A stretch of 62,274 bases of DNA from Corynebacterium sp. HMSC036D02 (GCF_001836165.1 NZ_KV827652.1:1-62274), one strand, 5' to 3'. Shown: positions 46,303-54,391, counted from the first letter of the stretch. Program-made: numbers and translations. Notes: generated by a model from the sequence alone, not told the origin.

Positions 46303-46308
46303 TAGGAT
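46303..46308 (+). promoter_or_regulatory. -10 box TAGGAT of cobA, leaderless start
   Basis: TAGGAT, then 8 nt, then the ATG at 46317. The divergent TATGCT box of the TobH-like gene (46300-46295) is immediately adjacent. Confidence 0.5.
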
Positions 46309-46316
46309 TAGTGGCC

Positions 46317-47072
46317 ATGAGCATTCATCCGGTAGTCCTTGTCGGCGGCGGCCCCGGCGCGTGGGATCTGATCACCGTGCGTGGCATGCGGGCGCTGCAG
46401 GATGCTGAGGTCATCGTGGCAGATCACCTCGGCCCTACCGCCCAGCTGGATAAGCTGTGCGATATTGACGCCAAGGAGCTTATCGACGTCTCCAAGATCC
46501 CCTACCGCGCCCAGGTGGCCCAGGAGCGCATCAACGAGATTTTGGTTGACAACGCCCGCCAGGGGCGCCGCGTGGTCCGCCTCAAAGGTGGGGACCCTTA
46601 TGTGTTTGGGCGTGGTTTCGAAGAACTCACTGCGCTCACTGCGGCAGGCATCCCGGTGGAAGTCGTCCCCGGGGTGACTTCGGCGGTCGCGGTGCCCGCA
46701 CTGGCGGGGACGCCGGTGACGCACCGCGGCGTCGTCCATGCCTTCACGGTGGTCTCCGGACACCTGCCGCCAGGCCATCCCAAGTCTTTGGTGGATTGGG
46801 CAGCACTGGCACGTTCCGGGGCTACCTTGTCCGTCATCATGGGTGTCAAGAACGCGGCCGCTATCGCCGCCGCGCTGATCGACGCCTCCCTCTCCCCCCA
46901 CACCCCCGTGCGCATCATTCAGGAAGGCTCCCTCGATGGCGAGCGAGCATTCCAGTGCGAGTTGGCTGAGCTAGGGGCCACGATGGAAGAAAACTCGGTG
47001 GCTCCCCCTGCGGTCATCGTCATCGGTGAGGTTGCCGGGCTCGAGCCCCGAGTTCTAGTCAACTCCTTCTAA
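46317..47072 (+). CDS. cobA: Uroporphyrinogen-III C-methyltransferase (siroheme branch)
   Basis: 251 residues. SUMT motifs: VLVGGGPGAWDLITVRG at the start, VADHLG, RLKGGDPYVFGRGFEE (about residue 84), VVPGVTSAVAVPALAGTPVTHRG (about 120) and VVSGHLPP. It methylates uroporphyrinogen III to precorrin-2. With the chelatase at 48057 and the sulfite reductase nearby, the product is most likely siroheme. No dehydrogenase (CysG N-terminal) domain is fused. Its 3' end overlaps the convergent exporter gene by 4 nt. Confidence 0.92.
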   Translation: MSIHPVVLVGGGPGAWDLITVRGMRALQDAEVIVADHLGPTAQLDKLCDIDAKELIDVSKIPYRAQVAQERINEILVDNARQGRRVVRLKGGDPYVFGRGFEELTALTAAGIPVEVVPGVTSAVAVPALAGTPVTHRGVVHAFTVVSGHLPPGHPKSLVDWAALARSGATLSVIMGVKNAAAIAAALIDASLSPHTPVRIIQEGSLDGERAFQCELAELGATMEENSVAPPAVIVIGEVAGLEPRVLVNSF

Positions 47073-48064
47073 TCAACTCTGACGCGCTCTTCCTCGGATT
47101 CCGCGGAGCTGCCTGCATGGGCGCCCTCGCGGCCAGTCGGCTCCGTCGTTTCGACGACACGGCTGCCAGTGCGCTGCTGCGAAGTGCTATCCCCCTCCTC
47201 GCCCTGTGCGGATCGAGCCCGGCGTTGGTTCGCCCATACCGTGAGAGCAACTCCGAGGACCAGCGCAGCGACCTGCAGAAGAAGGATCTGCTGATGCGCC
47301 AGCGCCCACCCTAGGGCCTTAGGAATGTTGAGCGTCACGATAGCCGTGCCCACGAAGCCGCCAAGGAGCGTGGGGTTGATGCGCGAGATGAGCCACGCTG
47401 CAATCGGTGCGGTGATGACTCCGCCGATAAGCAACGCTACAACCGCGGCAGCGTTAGCCACGATCTCTTCCCAGAGGCCAACGATGAAGCCTGCCGTGGC
47501 TCCAAAAGTAACGAGGAATTCTGCGGTGTTAACAGTGCCGACGATGCGCCGCGGCTGCTCGCGGCCGACCGCCATGAGCGTCGAGGTGGAAATCGGCCCC
47601 CAGCCACCGCCGCCCGAAGCATCGACAAAGCCTCCCACCACGCCAAGCCCCGCGAGGAGGGGAGTGGAGTGCTGTCGAGTCTCCTGCGATGTGCTGCTCC
47701 GTGGGCGCGAGAAGCGCCAGACGAGGTTGATGCCTAGGACTAAGAGAATCGCGGAGGTCACGGGTTCGGCGGCCTCGAGCGAGAGGTTAGACAGAATCGT
47801 CGCTCCGATGAAGGCCGACAGGCCTCCCGGCACACCGAGCTTGAGCACCGTGGGCCAATGCACATTGCCAAAACGCCAGTGGCTAATTCCGGAGACCAAG
47901 GTGGTGCCTAGCTCCGATGTGTGCACCACGGCGGAGGCCGTCGCGGGCCCCAATCCCGCCAGTAGCAGGATGGTGGTGGAGGTAACGCCGAAGCCCATGC
48001 CGATGCCGCCGTCGACAAGCTGCGCGGCGGCACCCGCAATCGCGATGAGGATGAGGCTACGCAT
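47069..48064 (-). CDS. TauE/SafE family sulfite/sulfonate transporter (CysZ-like)
   Basis: 331 residues. Eight or so membrane segments, with the typical TauE repeat structure: VDGGIGMGFGVTSTTILL at the start and GGFVDASGGGGWGPISTS in the second half, before a hydrophilic C-terminal tail. Substrates in this family are sulfite, sulfonates or sulfate. Its place at the end of a cysI-cysX-cysY order matches cysZ of C. glutamicum. It overlaps the chelatase gene by 8 nt. Confidence 0.88.
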   Translation of the reverse strand: MRSLILIAIAGAAAQLVDGGIGMGFGVTSTTILLLAGLGPATASAVVHTSELGTTLVSGISHWRFGNVHWPTVLKLGVPGGLSAFIGATILSNLSLEAAEPVTSAILLVLGINLVWRFSRPRSSTSQETRQHSTPLLAGLGVVGGFVDASGGGGWGPISTSTLMAVGREQPRRIVGTVNTAEFLVTFGATAGFIVGLWEEIVANAAAVVALLIGGVITAPIAAWLISRINPTLLGGFVGTAIVTLNIPKALGWALAHQQILLLQVAALVLGVALTVWANQRRARSAQGEEGDSTSQQRTGSRVVETTEPTGREGAHAGSSAESEEERVRVD

Positions 48065-48749
48065 GGGCCACCTCCGTATAACGGTGGGAAACAATGCCGG
48101 CGAGTGCCTCACCCAGCGGAGGGAGAACCTGCCGGGGCTCCCCGCCGCCGTGCTCCGCCTCCTCGTCGAGGCGATCTAAAAGCAGCCCCGGGCTCACAAA
48201 GAGTGGCACGACGACCTCCTGATTGCCATCTGGCTCAACGGGCTGGCACTCACCGCGCGTGGCGTAGGCAACCTTCGCCGTGCAACCGGCCAGCTCGCCG
48301 ACGCGTCGCGCTAGATCAGCGACAGCGGCGTTGGCACGCTCATCGGAGGAGCCGACAGAATAGAGGACAACGGTATCTGTTCCCTCTGGAACTCGCTCTG
48401 CCAGCAGACGCGCCATGTCCTCGCCGGTACCGAGTCCACGGGCTTGGTGAAGGCGCACTCCCGACGCCGCAGAAGCCTGGGCCAAAGCTTCAGGAACGTC
48501 GATGCGCTGGTGGTAGCCCTCGGTAAAGAGCAAAGGCACAACGACCGCCTCGCGTATTCCTTGCGCTGCTAGGCAGCGCGCCGCCTCATCGAGTGGCGGG
48601 TCATTGAATTCTAAGTGTGCGGCGGTGGCCGGCACACCAGCAAGCTCACCAGCGGCATGGGTCAGCGCCATAACGTTTGCTGCAGCTTCGGGGTGGCGTG
48701 AGCCGTGTGACAGGGTTAGTAATGCAGTGGTAGCGGTCGGGGCGGTCAT
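48057..48749 (-). CDS. Sirohydrochlorin ferrochelatase (CbiX/CysY-like)
   Basis: 230 residues. LLTLSHGSRHPEAAANV (His near residue 15), VVVPLLFTEGYHQRIDVP (second catalytic His region) and a second half-repeat with VLYSVGSSDERAN and VVPLFVSPGLLLDRL define the CbiX/SirB class. It should insert Fe2+ into sirohydrochlorin to make siroheme for the neighbouring sulfite reductase. The ATG at 48749 is the natural start; the frame extends far upstream through cysX. It corresponds to CysY of C. glutamicum. Confidence 0.85.
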   Translation of the reverse strand: MTAPTATTALLTLSHGSRHPEAAANVMALTHAAGELAGVPATAAHLEFNDPPLDEAARCLAAQGIREAVVVPLLFTEGYHQRIDVPEALAQASAASGVRLHQARGLGTGEDMARLLAERVPEGTDTVVLYSVGSSDERANAAVADLARRVGELAGCTAKVAYATRGECQPVEPDGNQEVVVPLFVSPGLLLDRLDEEAEHGGGEPRQVLPPLGEALAGIVSHRYTEVAHA

Positions 48750-48760
48750 GGTGGGTTTCC

Positions 48761-49015
48761 TTAATCCTGAGTTTTCGCGGTGGAATGGCCGCGGCGAGCG
48801 AGAGAGCGCTGCAGCGCCTCCGCGGAGGAGACCGCCGGCGCGGGCGCTACGGGGGCATCGTCTTGGCCGTGGAAGCGTACGGAAAAGATGCGGAGGCATT
48901 CTTCGCACTTCCAGGCAAAATCATCTTCCTCATCTGGAAATAGGTTTGTTCCGGCGCAGTAGGGGCAAAAGGCTGGGTGGTTACGGTTCGGGTTAGGCTG
49001 ACGACGAAAATTCAC
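48761..49015 (-). CDS. CysX-like small double-CxxC protein
   Basis: 84 residues. CPYC (residues 17-20) and CEEC (37-40) are spaced 16 apart, forming a rubredoxin-like or zinc-ribbon site, then a Pro/Ala linker and a basic tail. It lies directly after the sulfite reductase (GTGA overlap of start and stop), as cysX does in C. glutamicum. A role as electron carrier or cofactor partner of the reductase is inferred from position. The metal (iron or zinc) cannot be told from sequence. Confidence 0.8.
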   Translation of the reverse strand: MNFRRQPNPNRNHPAFCPYCAGTNLFPDEEDDFAWKCEECLRIFSVRFHGQDDAPVAPAPAVSSAEALQRSLARRGHSTAKTQD

Positions 49016-50682
49016 TGCAGGTCCTCCTCGTCCGCGCGCAGGACCCAGTGGCGGAACTGCTCGCCGTCTTCGCGCTGCTCCTTGTACTTGTTGACCAAGC
49101 GAATGACATAGTCCGGGACCTCATCCGCCACCACCTTGTGTCCGCGCAGCTTGCGGCCCCAGTCCGGGGAGAGGCCAAGAGCGCCGCCAAGGTGGACCTG
49201 GAAACCCTCGACACGGTTGCCATCAGCATCGGTCACGATCTGCCCTTTAAGGCCGATATCTGATACCTGCGAGCGCGCGCAGGCATTGGGGCAACCGTTG
49301 AGGGCGATAGAAATCGGGACGTCGAGGTCACCGAGGGTATCTTCCAGGATGTCGACGAGCTCGATGGCGCGGGCCTTGGTGGTCACGTGCGCGAGCTTAC
49401 AAAATTCCAGGCCGGTGCAGGAGATGACGCCGCGACGGAATTCCGAGGGCTGGGAGTACAGGCCCGTCTCATCCAGGGCGCGCGACAGCGCAGGGATGTC
49501 CTCTTCTTCCACGTCGAGGAAGAGCAGCTCCTTCATCGGCGTCGTGCGGATGCGGCTGATGCCGAACTTCTCGGCCACGTCCGCGATGGCGATGAGCTGC
49601 TCGCCGGTGGCATGCCCGACGGTGGGCTTGACGCCCACGTAAAACTTTCCGTCCTGCTGGCGGTGCACGCCGAGATGGTCACGGTTGCCGGGAGCGACGG
49701 GAAGCGGGAGGCCGTCGAGAAGCGGTGCGTCGAGGTATTCCTCTTCCAGTACCTTTCGGAATTTCTCAATGCCCCACTGCGCCACCAGGAACTTCAGGCG
49801 CGCACGGTTGCGGTTGCGGCGGAAGCCATAGTCGCGGAAGATGCGTGCGACTCCAGCCCACACCTCTGGGACGCGCTCGAGCGGGATCCACGCGCCGAGG
49901 GATTGCGAGAGCATCGGGTTGGTGGACAGACCTCCGCCCACGAAGCAATCGAAACCCGGGCCATACTCGGGATGCTCCGTACCAACGAAGGCGACATCCT
50001 GAATCTCGTGGGTCACGTCCTGACGCACATTTCCGGAGATGGCGGACTTGAACTTGCGCGGAAGGTTATGGAATTCATCGCGCAGGAGGTAGTCATTCTT
50101 GATCTCCTCGATGGCCGGGGTGGCGTCGATAATTTCGTCAGCAGCCACTCCCGCTACCGGTGAGCCCAGGATGACACGGGGGACGTCGCCGCAGCCCAGT
50201 AGAGTATCTAGCCCCACGGAGCGCAGCTTTTCCCAGATGGCGGGGACATCTTCAATCTGAATCCAATGCAGCTGGATGTTCTGGCGGTCCGTAAAGTCCG
50301 CGGTAGAGCGCGCATAATCGCGCGAAATCTCTCCCACCGCGCGCAGCTTAGCGGGATCCGCGTGGCCGCCATCGAAGCGCACGCGCATCATGAAGTACTC
50401 ATCCTGTAGCTCGGTGTTGCTGAGCTTGGAGGTCATCTCACCGCCTAAGTTCTGGTTGCGCTGGGTATACAGGCCCAACCACTTGAAACGTGGGGCGAGG
50501 TCCTCTGCGGGAATCGAGGAAAATCCTTGCTTGGAGTAGATATCGATAACGCGCTGGCGCACTGCTAGGGCATCATCGGCCTGCTTAATCTCCTCGTCGG
50601 AGTTCAGCGGCGCGGTGCCATCAATCTTCCACTGGCCTTCTGGCTTCTTTGCGCGGGGTGGTCGCTTCGTCGCGGTGGTCAT
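49012..50682 (-). CDS. cysI: Ferredoxin-dependent sulfite reductase (siroheme, 4Fe-4S; CysI/NirA type)
   Basis: 556 residues. The siroheme/[4Fe-4S] ligands are CTGLEFC (C-x5-C, about residue 425) and NGCPNAC (C-x3-C, about 468). Arg/Lys-rich substrate motifs (DRQNIQLHW, TTKARAIE) flank them. Absence of a flavoprotein gene and presence of a ferredoxin-NADP reductase next door point to ferredoxin as donor. It reduces sulfite to sulfide in six electrons; nitrite reduction cannot be excluded from sequence. GAAAGG lies 9 nt upstream. It is divergent from the reductase gene. Confidence 0.92.
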   Translation of the reverse strand: MTTATKRPPRAKKPEGQWKIDGTAPLNSDEEIKQADDALAVRQRVIDIYSKQGFSSIPAEDLAPRFKWLGLYTQRNQNLGGEMTSKLSNTELQDEYFMMRVRFDGGHADPAKLRAVGEISRDYARSTADFTDRQNIQLHWIQIEDVPAIWEKLRSVGLDTLLGCGDVPRVILGSPVAGVAADEIIDATPAIEEIKNDYLLRDEFHNLPRKFKSAISGNVRQDVTHEIQDVAFVGTEHPEYGPGFDCFVGGGLSTNPMLSQSLGAWIPLERVPEVWAGVARIFRDYGFRRNRNRARLKFLVAQWGIEKFRKVLEEEYLDAPLLDGLPLPVAPGNRDHLGVHRQQDGKFYVGVKPTVGHATGEQLIAIADVAEKFGISRIRTTPMKELLFLDVEEEDIPALSRALDETGLYSQPSEFRRGVISCTGLEFCKLAHVTTKARAIELVDILEDTLGDLDVPISIALNGCPNACARSQVSDIGLKGQIVTDADGNRVEGFQVHLGGALGLSPDWGRKLRGHKVVADEVPDYVIRLVNKYKEQREDGEQFRHWVLRADEEDLQ

Positions 50683-50911
50683 AATCTGCTGCCTTTCGTC
50701 GGTTAGTGAAAACCTACCGGTCTAGCTAAAACAGACAAAGCAGTCTTTTTTATTTTCTCCCGAATATGCAAAGCACGCTGGGTTTATGCCACAATGTTCT
50801 CCGAATGTAATTAGGCCCAGTTGCCCTACAGCAGACAAGCCGGTTCAATGAAACCCACGCTTGTTTAGACCTAAGCTTTCGTTAGTTACTACAACATTCC
50901 GAAAGGCCATC
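50683..50911. promoter_or_regulatory. Divergent promoter region of cysI and fpr
   Basis: 229 bp, AT-rich compared with its surroundings, with a T-run at 50745-50755. It must hold promoters for both directions. I looked for an McbR-type TAGAC-N6-GTCTA operator and found no clear match. GTCT/AGAC half-sites do occur (around 50718-50740) but in the opposite arrangement. Confidence 0.4.
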
Positions 50912-52264
50912 ATGACCCAGCAGCCCCTGAAAGTAGCCGTCATCGGCGCCGGCCCAGCCGGCATCTACGCCTCCGACATCCTGGTGAAGAAAACCGGCGG
51001 CAACGTTCAGATCGATCTCATCGAGCAGATGCCCGCCCCCTTCGGGCTCATCCGCTACGGCGTGGCTCCGGACCACCCGCGCATTAAAGGCATCGTCAAC
51101 TCTTTGCACCGTGTGCTCGACACCGAGCAGATTCGCCTTCTCTCCAACATCAACGTGGGCCGCGATGTCACCGTCTCCGAGCTCGAGGAGTACTACGACG
51201 CCATCGTCTTCGCCACCGGCGCCGTCGGCGACCTAGGCATGCAGATCCCCGGCTCTGACCTCGAAGGCATTCATGGCGCCGGCGAATTCGTTGGCTTCTA
51301 CGACGGCAACCCTCGTTTCGAGCGCTCCTGGGATCTTTCCGCTACCGACGTCGCGGTGATCGGCGTGGGCAACGTGGGCCTGGACGTGGCCCGCATCCTG
51401 GCCAAGACCGGCGATGAGCTCAAGGAATCCACCGAGATTCCCGACAACGTCTATGAGTCCCTGGCCAAGAACCAGGCCACCACCGTGCGCGTCTTCGGCC
51501 GCCGCGGTCCGGCGCAGGCGAAATTCACCCCGCTGGAGCTCAAGGAGCTCGACCACTCCCCGACCATCAACGTGGTGGTGGACCCGGAGGACATCGACTA
51601 CGACGAGGCCTCCCTCAAGGCCCGCGAAGAGGCCAAGTCCTGCGACCTGGTGTGCCAGACTCTGGAAGGCTACGCCATCCGCGAGCCCAAGGATGCCCCG
51701 CACACCCTGCAGATTCACCTCTTCGAGCAGCCGGTGGAGTTCATCGGTGAAAACGGCAAGGTTACCGCCGTGAAGACCGAGCGCACCGCACTCAACGGCG
51801 ATGGCTCCGTCTCCGGCACCGGCAAGTTCACCGAGTGGCCGGCCCAGGCCGTCTACCTGGCCGTGGGCTACCGCTCTGATGCCATCGAGGGCGTGCCCTT
51901 CAATAAGCAGAAGAACGTCATCAATAACGACGGCGGCCACGTCGTTGACCTCGACGGTGAGGTCGTGCCGGGCCTCTACACCACCGGCTGGATCAAGCGC
52001 GGTCCGGTGGGCCTTATCGGCAACACCAAGTCCGATGCCACGGAGACCATCGGCATGCTGCTTGCCGACGCCGAAGCAGGCAACCTCTCCCACTCCCGCG
52101 AGGAGGACATCGTCGAGCTCTTCGAGTCCAAGGGCCTGGAGCACCTGACCTGGGAGGGCTGGAAGAAGCTCGACGCCGCCGAGCGCGCACTGGGTGAGGC
52201 CGAGGGTCGCGAGCGCAAGAAGTTCGTCGAGTGGGAAGAGATGGTCAACCACTCGCGCGGCTAG
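50912..52264 (+). CDS. Ferredoxin/flavodoxin-NADP+ reductase (FprA/Fpr2 type)
   Basis: 450 residues. FAD-binding VAVIGAGPAGIYASD (residues 8-22), IRYGVAPDHP (about 48), and the NADP-binding VAVIGVGNVGLDVARIL (about 148) match the adrenodoxin-reductase-like FprA family. GWIKRGPVGLIGTN-like GWIKRGPVGLIGN is near residue 362. It passes electrons from NADPH to ferredoxin and so to the divergent sulfite reductase. GAAAGG lies 7 nt before the ATG. Confidence 0.93.
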   Translation: MTQQPLKVAVIGAGPAGIYASDILVKKTGGNVQIDLIEQMPAPFGLIRYGVAPDHPRIKGIVNSLHRVLDTEQIRLLSNINVGRDVTVSELEEYYDAIVFATGAVGDLGMQIPGSDLEGIHGAGEFVGFYDGNPRFERSWDLSATDVAVIGVGNVGLDVARILAKTGDELKESTEIPDNVYESLAKNQATTVRVFGRRGPAQAKFTPLELKELDHSPTINVVVDPEDIDYDEASLKAREEAKSCDLVCQTLEGYAIREPKDAPHTLQIHLFEQPVEFIGENGKVTAVKTERTALNGDGSVSGTGKFTEWPAQAVYLAVGYRSDAIEGVPFNKQKNVINNDGGHVVDLDGEVVPGLYTTGWIKRGPVGLIGNTKSDATETIGMLLADAEAGNLSHSREEDIVELFESKGLEHLTWEGWKKLDAAERALGEAEGRERKKFVEWEEMVNHSRG

Positions 52265-52343
52265 TCCGCTGTTTCAAGGCGGGGCCCCATGGCCCAGCCC
52301 CTCAGCCCAGCCTCCACGGCCAAGCTGGGTCTTCCCCAACTAC

Positions 52344-52414
52344 AACTGCCCTATCTGACGAAGTTATCGCTCCCGCCGCAATGAACGCGGGGGAAATCGT
52401 CAGATAGGGCAGTT
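52344..52414. repeat. Long perfect palindrome, related to the repeats at 61161 and 62210
   Basis: Arms of 18 nt, AACTGCCCTATCTGACGA (52344-52361) and its exact complement (52397-52414), with an inner TCCCGC/GCGGGGGA stem. The left arm continues AGTTATCGC, and this extended arm is close to the repeat arms at 61161-61230 and 62210-62245. It lies between the convergent stops of fpr and pmmA and is followed by TTTT, so it may double as a bidirectional terminator. Confidence 0.75.
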
Positions 52415-52461
52415 TTCGCCTCAAGTCTCAAGGCCTTCGTGTGAAGGCACATGCCTTCACG

Positions 52462-53829
52462 CTAGGCGCGGATGATGGCAAGCACCTCGTCGACGATGGC
52501 CTGCACCTCTTCGGCAGTTTTGGCCTCAACGTTGAGGCGCAGCAGCGGCTCGGTGTTAGAGGCGCGAACGTTGAACCACGCATCGGTGCCCTTCAGCTGT
52601 ACGGTCACGCCATCGAGCTCGTCGACGGACTCAATCTTGTCCGCCAGCTCATCCAACACGCGCTGCGTCGTGGCCTTCTGGTCATCCACAGTGGAGTTGA
52701 TCTCACCCGAAGCCTCGTAGCGCGAGTACTGCGCCATGAGCTCGCTCAGCGGCTTGTCCTGTTCACCCAGGGCCGCCAGTACGTGCATGGCCGCGAGCAT
52801 GCCGGAGTCCGCATTCCAGAACTCCTGGAAGTAGTAGTGAGCGGAGTGCTCGCCGCCAAAGACCGCCTTCTCCTTGGCCATCTGGGCCTTGATGAAGGAA
52901 TGGCCCACGCGGGTACGAACGGCCTTGCCGCCCTTTTCCGCGATGAGCTCCGGAACGGTCTTGGAAGTAATCAGGTTATGGATGACGGTGGCACCAGGGA
53001 ACTTGTCCAGGTAGCGCTCCGTCACCAGCGCACAAATAGCGGAAGGCGGCACCGGCTGGCCCTTCTCATCCACCACGAAGCAACGATCCGCATCACCGTC
53101 GAAGGCAAGGCCGATATCCGCCTTCTGCTCAACGGTGAACTTCTGCAGGTCCACCAGGTTCTTCGGATCCAGCGGGTTGGCCTCGTGGTTAGGGAAGGTA
53201 CCGTCCAGCTCAAAGTAGAGGTCACGCACGTCGAAAGGCAGCCCCTCGAAGACCGCCGGGACGGTGTGCCCACCCATGCCGTTCGCGGCGTCGACAGCCA
53301 CGACCAGTGGGCGGGAGTTCTCCAGCGGCACCAGGCCGCGCAGGAATGCCGCGTAGTCCGGCAGAACCTCGCGCTCGGTCACGGTGCCCGGCTCGCCATC
53401 GAAGGCCGGGGTGCCGTCAATCAGCATGTCCTTGATCTGCTCCAGACCGGTCTCCTGTCCCACCGGAACAGCACCCGCGCGGCAGAGCTTGATGCCGTTG
53501 TACTTAGCCGGGTTGTGAGAGGCGGTGAACATAGCGCCCGCACAATTCAGGTGGCCGGCAGCGAAATACAGCTCATCGGTCGAGGTCAAGCCGAGCTGAA
53601 TGACGTTGAGGCCCTGCGCGGCAGCGCCCTCAGCAAAGGCGGCGGCCAGCTGCGGGGAGGACGGACGCATGTCGTGGCCCACTGCCACGGTGGTCTCCCC
53701 TTCCCCGCGGAGGATGGCGGCGTAGGCCGCGCCAGTATCGCGCACGAGGTTTTCGTCGATGTCCTCGCCCACAACACCACGGACGTCATAGGCCTTGATC
53801 ACTGCATTGAGCTGTTCACGAGTTCGCAT
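52462..53829 (-). CDS. pmmA: Phosphomannomutase/phosphoglucomutase
   Basis: 455 residues. The phosphoserine loop is MFTASHNPAKYNG (Ser near residue 102), with the metal loop LAFDGDADRCFVVD (about 248), the sugar-recognition FGGEHSAHYYF (about 328) and the C-terminal phosphate loop RASNTEPLLRLN (about 425). It converts mannose-6-P to mannose-1-P. It starts 37 nt from a 19-bp tandem repeat. In mycobacteria pmmA is directly followed by the TobH-like gene and manA; here a sulfite module intervenes. Confidence 0.94.
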   Translation of the reverse strand: MRTREQLNAVIKAYDVRGVVGEDIDENLVRDTGAAYAAILRGEGETTVAVGHDMRPSSPQLAAAFAEGAAAQGLNVIQLGLTSTDELYFAAGHLNCAGAMFTASHNPAKYNGIKLCRAGAVPVGQETGLEQIKDMLIDGTPAFDGEPGTVTEREVLPDYAAFLRGLVPLENSRPLVVAVDAANGMGGHTVPAVFEGLPFDVRDLYFELDGTFPNHEANPLDPKNLVDLQKFTVEQKADIGLAFDGDADRCFVVDEKGQPVPPSAICALVTERYLDKFPGATVIHNLITSKTVPELIAEKGGKAVRTRVGHSFIKAQMAKEKAVFGGEHSAHYYFQEFWNADSGMLAAMHVLAALGEQDKPLSELMAQYSRYEASGEINSTVDDQKATTQRVLDELADKIESVDELDGVTVQLKGTDAWFNVRASNTEPLLRLNVEAKTAEEVQAIVDEVLAIIRA

Positions 53830-53845
53830 AGCCCACAAGCATACC

Positions 53846-53877
53846 CCCGTCGGACGCGAGCTACCGCGTCCGACGGG
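53846..53877. promoter_or_regulatory. 13-bp perfect hairpin upstream of pmmA
   Basis: Arms CCCGTCGGACGCG (53846-53858) and CGCGTCCGACGGG (53865-53877) with a 6-nt loop. On the pmmA (minus) strand no T-run follows. The right arm is part of the first tandem repeat unit. It lies in the pmmA leader. Confidence 0.55.
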
Positions 53878-53950
53878 CCAAAAAGCGTCCGACGGACCAG
53901 TCAGTGTCCGACGGGCTAGAAAGCGCCCGAGTGGCTACTCTGCGTCCGGA
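53866..53950. repeat. 19-bp tandem repeat, four copies plus a partial fifth
   Basis: Units begin at 53866, 53885, 53904 and 53923, each starting GCGTCCGACGG or a close variant (GTGTCCGACGG, GCGCCCGAGTGG). A partial copy GCGTCCGGA at 53942 falls in the last codons of the DUF3499 gene. The period is exactly 19 bp throughout. It occupies the space between the pmmA start and the DUF3499 stop. Confidence 0.8.
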
Positions 53951-54378
53951 ACCACCGTCAGGTGAGCGCGGCGACGCTGGCGGGCATCGTGGACGCGGCG
54001 GGTTCGGAACACGGGGTGGTTCGAATTTCGCGGATCCGCGCCGTCGAAAGTAGCGGAATAGTCAATGGGATCGGCGCCGGAACCGGCAGTGGAATCATCC
54101 ACCAAGCCAGTGGTCACGCGCCCGGCCTCCCGGACCGCCTCGGCGAGAGCTGTAAGGTCATCATCCTCATCGAGCTCGATGCGGTCAACGCGCACCATTT
54201 CCCATCCTTGCGGGGCGGTAATTCGTGCGCTGTGCTTTTCGCACAGATCCCAGGCATGGGGATCGGTTTCTTCGGAGAGCGGGCCCACGACGGCGGTTTG
54301 CTGCGCATAGGCGTAGGTCAACGTCGCCACGGCGGGACGGCCGCAGCCGGGGCGGGAGCAATGGCGAGAGCTATTCAC
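53935..54378 (-). CDS. DUF3499 family protein
   Basis: 147 residues. Near the N-terminus CSRPGCGRPAVATLTY and then LCEKH give a small Cys/His metal-binding module, followed by an acidic helix (ELDEDDDLTALAEAVREAGR) and a basic C-terminus. It is a conserved actinobacterial family (Rv3258c-like), always next to the WhiB2 and pmmA genes. The function is unknown. The GTG at 54378 lies 7 nt after a TAGACT -10 box (54391-54386), so the start is leaderless; the frame is open further upstream. Confidence 0.85.
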   Translation of the reverse strand: MNSSRHCSRPGCGRPAVATLTYAYAQQTAVVGPLSEETDPHAWDLCEKHSARITAPQGWEMVRVDRIELDEDDDLTALAEAVREAGRVTTGLVDDSTAGSGADPIDYSATFDGADPRNSNHPVFRTRRVHDARQRRRAHLTVVPDAE

Positions 54379-54385
54379 GGGCCCA

Positions 54386-54391
54386 AGTCTA
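54386..54391 (-). promoter_or_regulatory. -10 box TAGACT of the DUF3499 gene, leaderless start
   Basis: TAGACT on the minus strand, then 7 nt, then the GTG at 54378. Confidence 0.5.

Noticed and set aside
50700..50760. Possible McbR or other sulfur-regulator operator between cysI and fpr
   Set aside because: Only isolated GTCT/AGAC half-sites in the wrong arrangement. No TAGAC-N6-GTCTA palindrome was found.
51233..52252. 339-codon open frame opposite the ferredoxin-NADP reductase gene
   Set aside because: Antisense to a gene with clear FAD and NADP motifs. The composition is typical of a shadow frame.
52441..53919. 492-codon open frame opposite pmmA
   Set aside because: Shadow frame. pmmA has all its catalytic loops on the minus strand, and this frame also crosses the tandem repeat.
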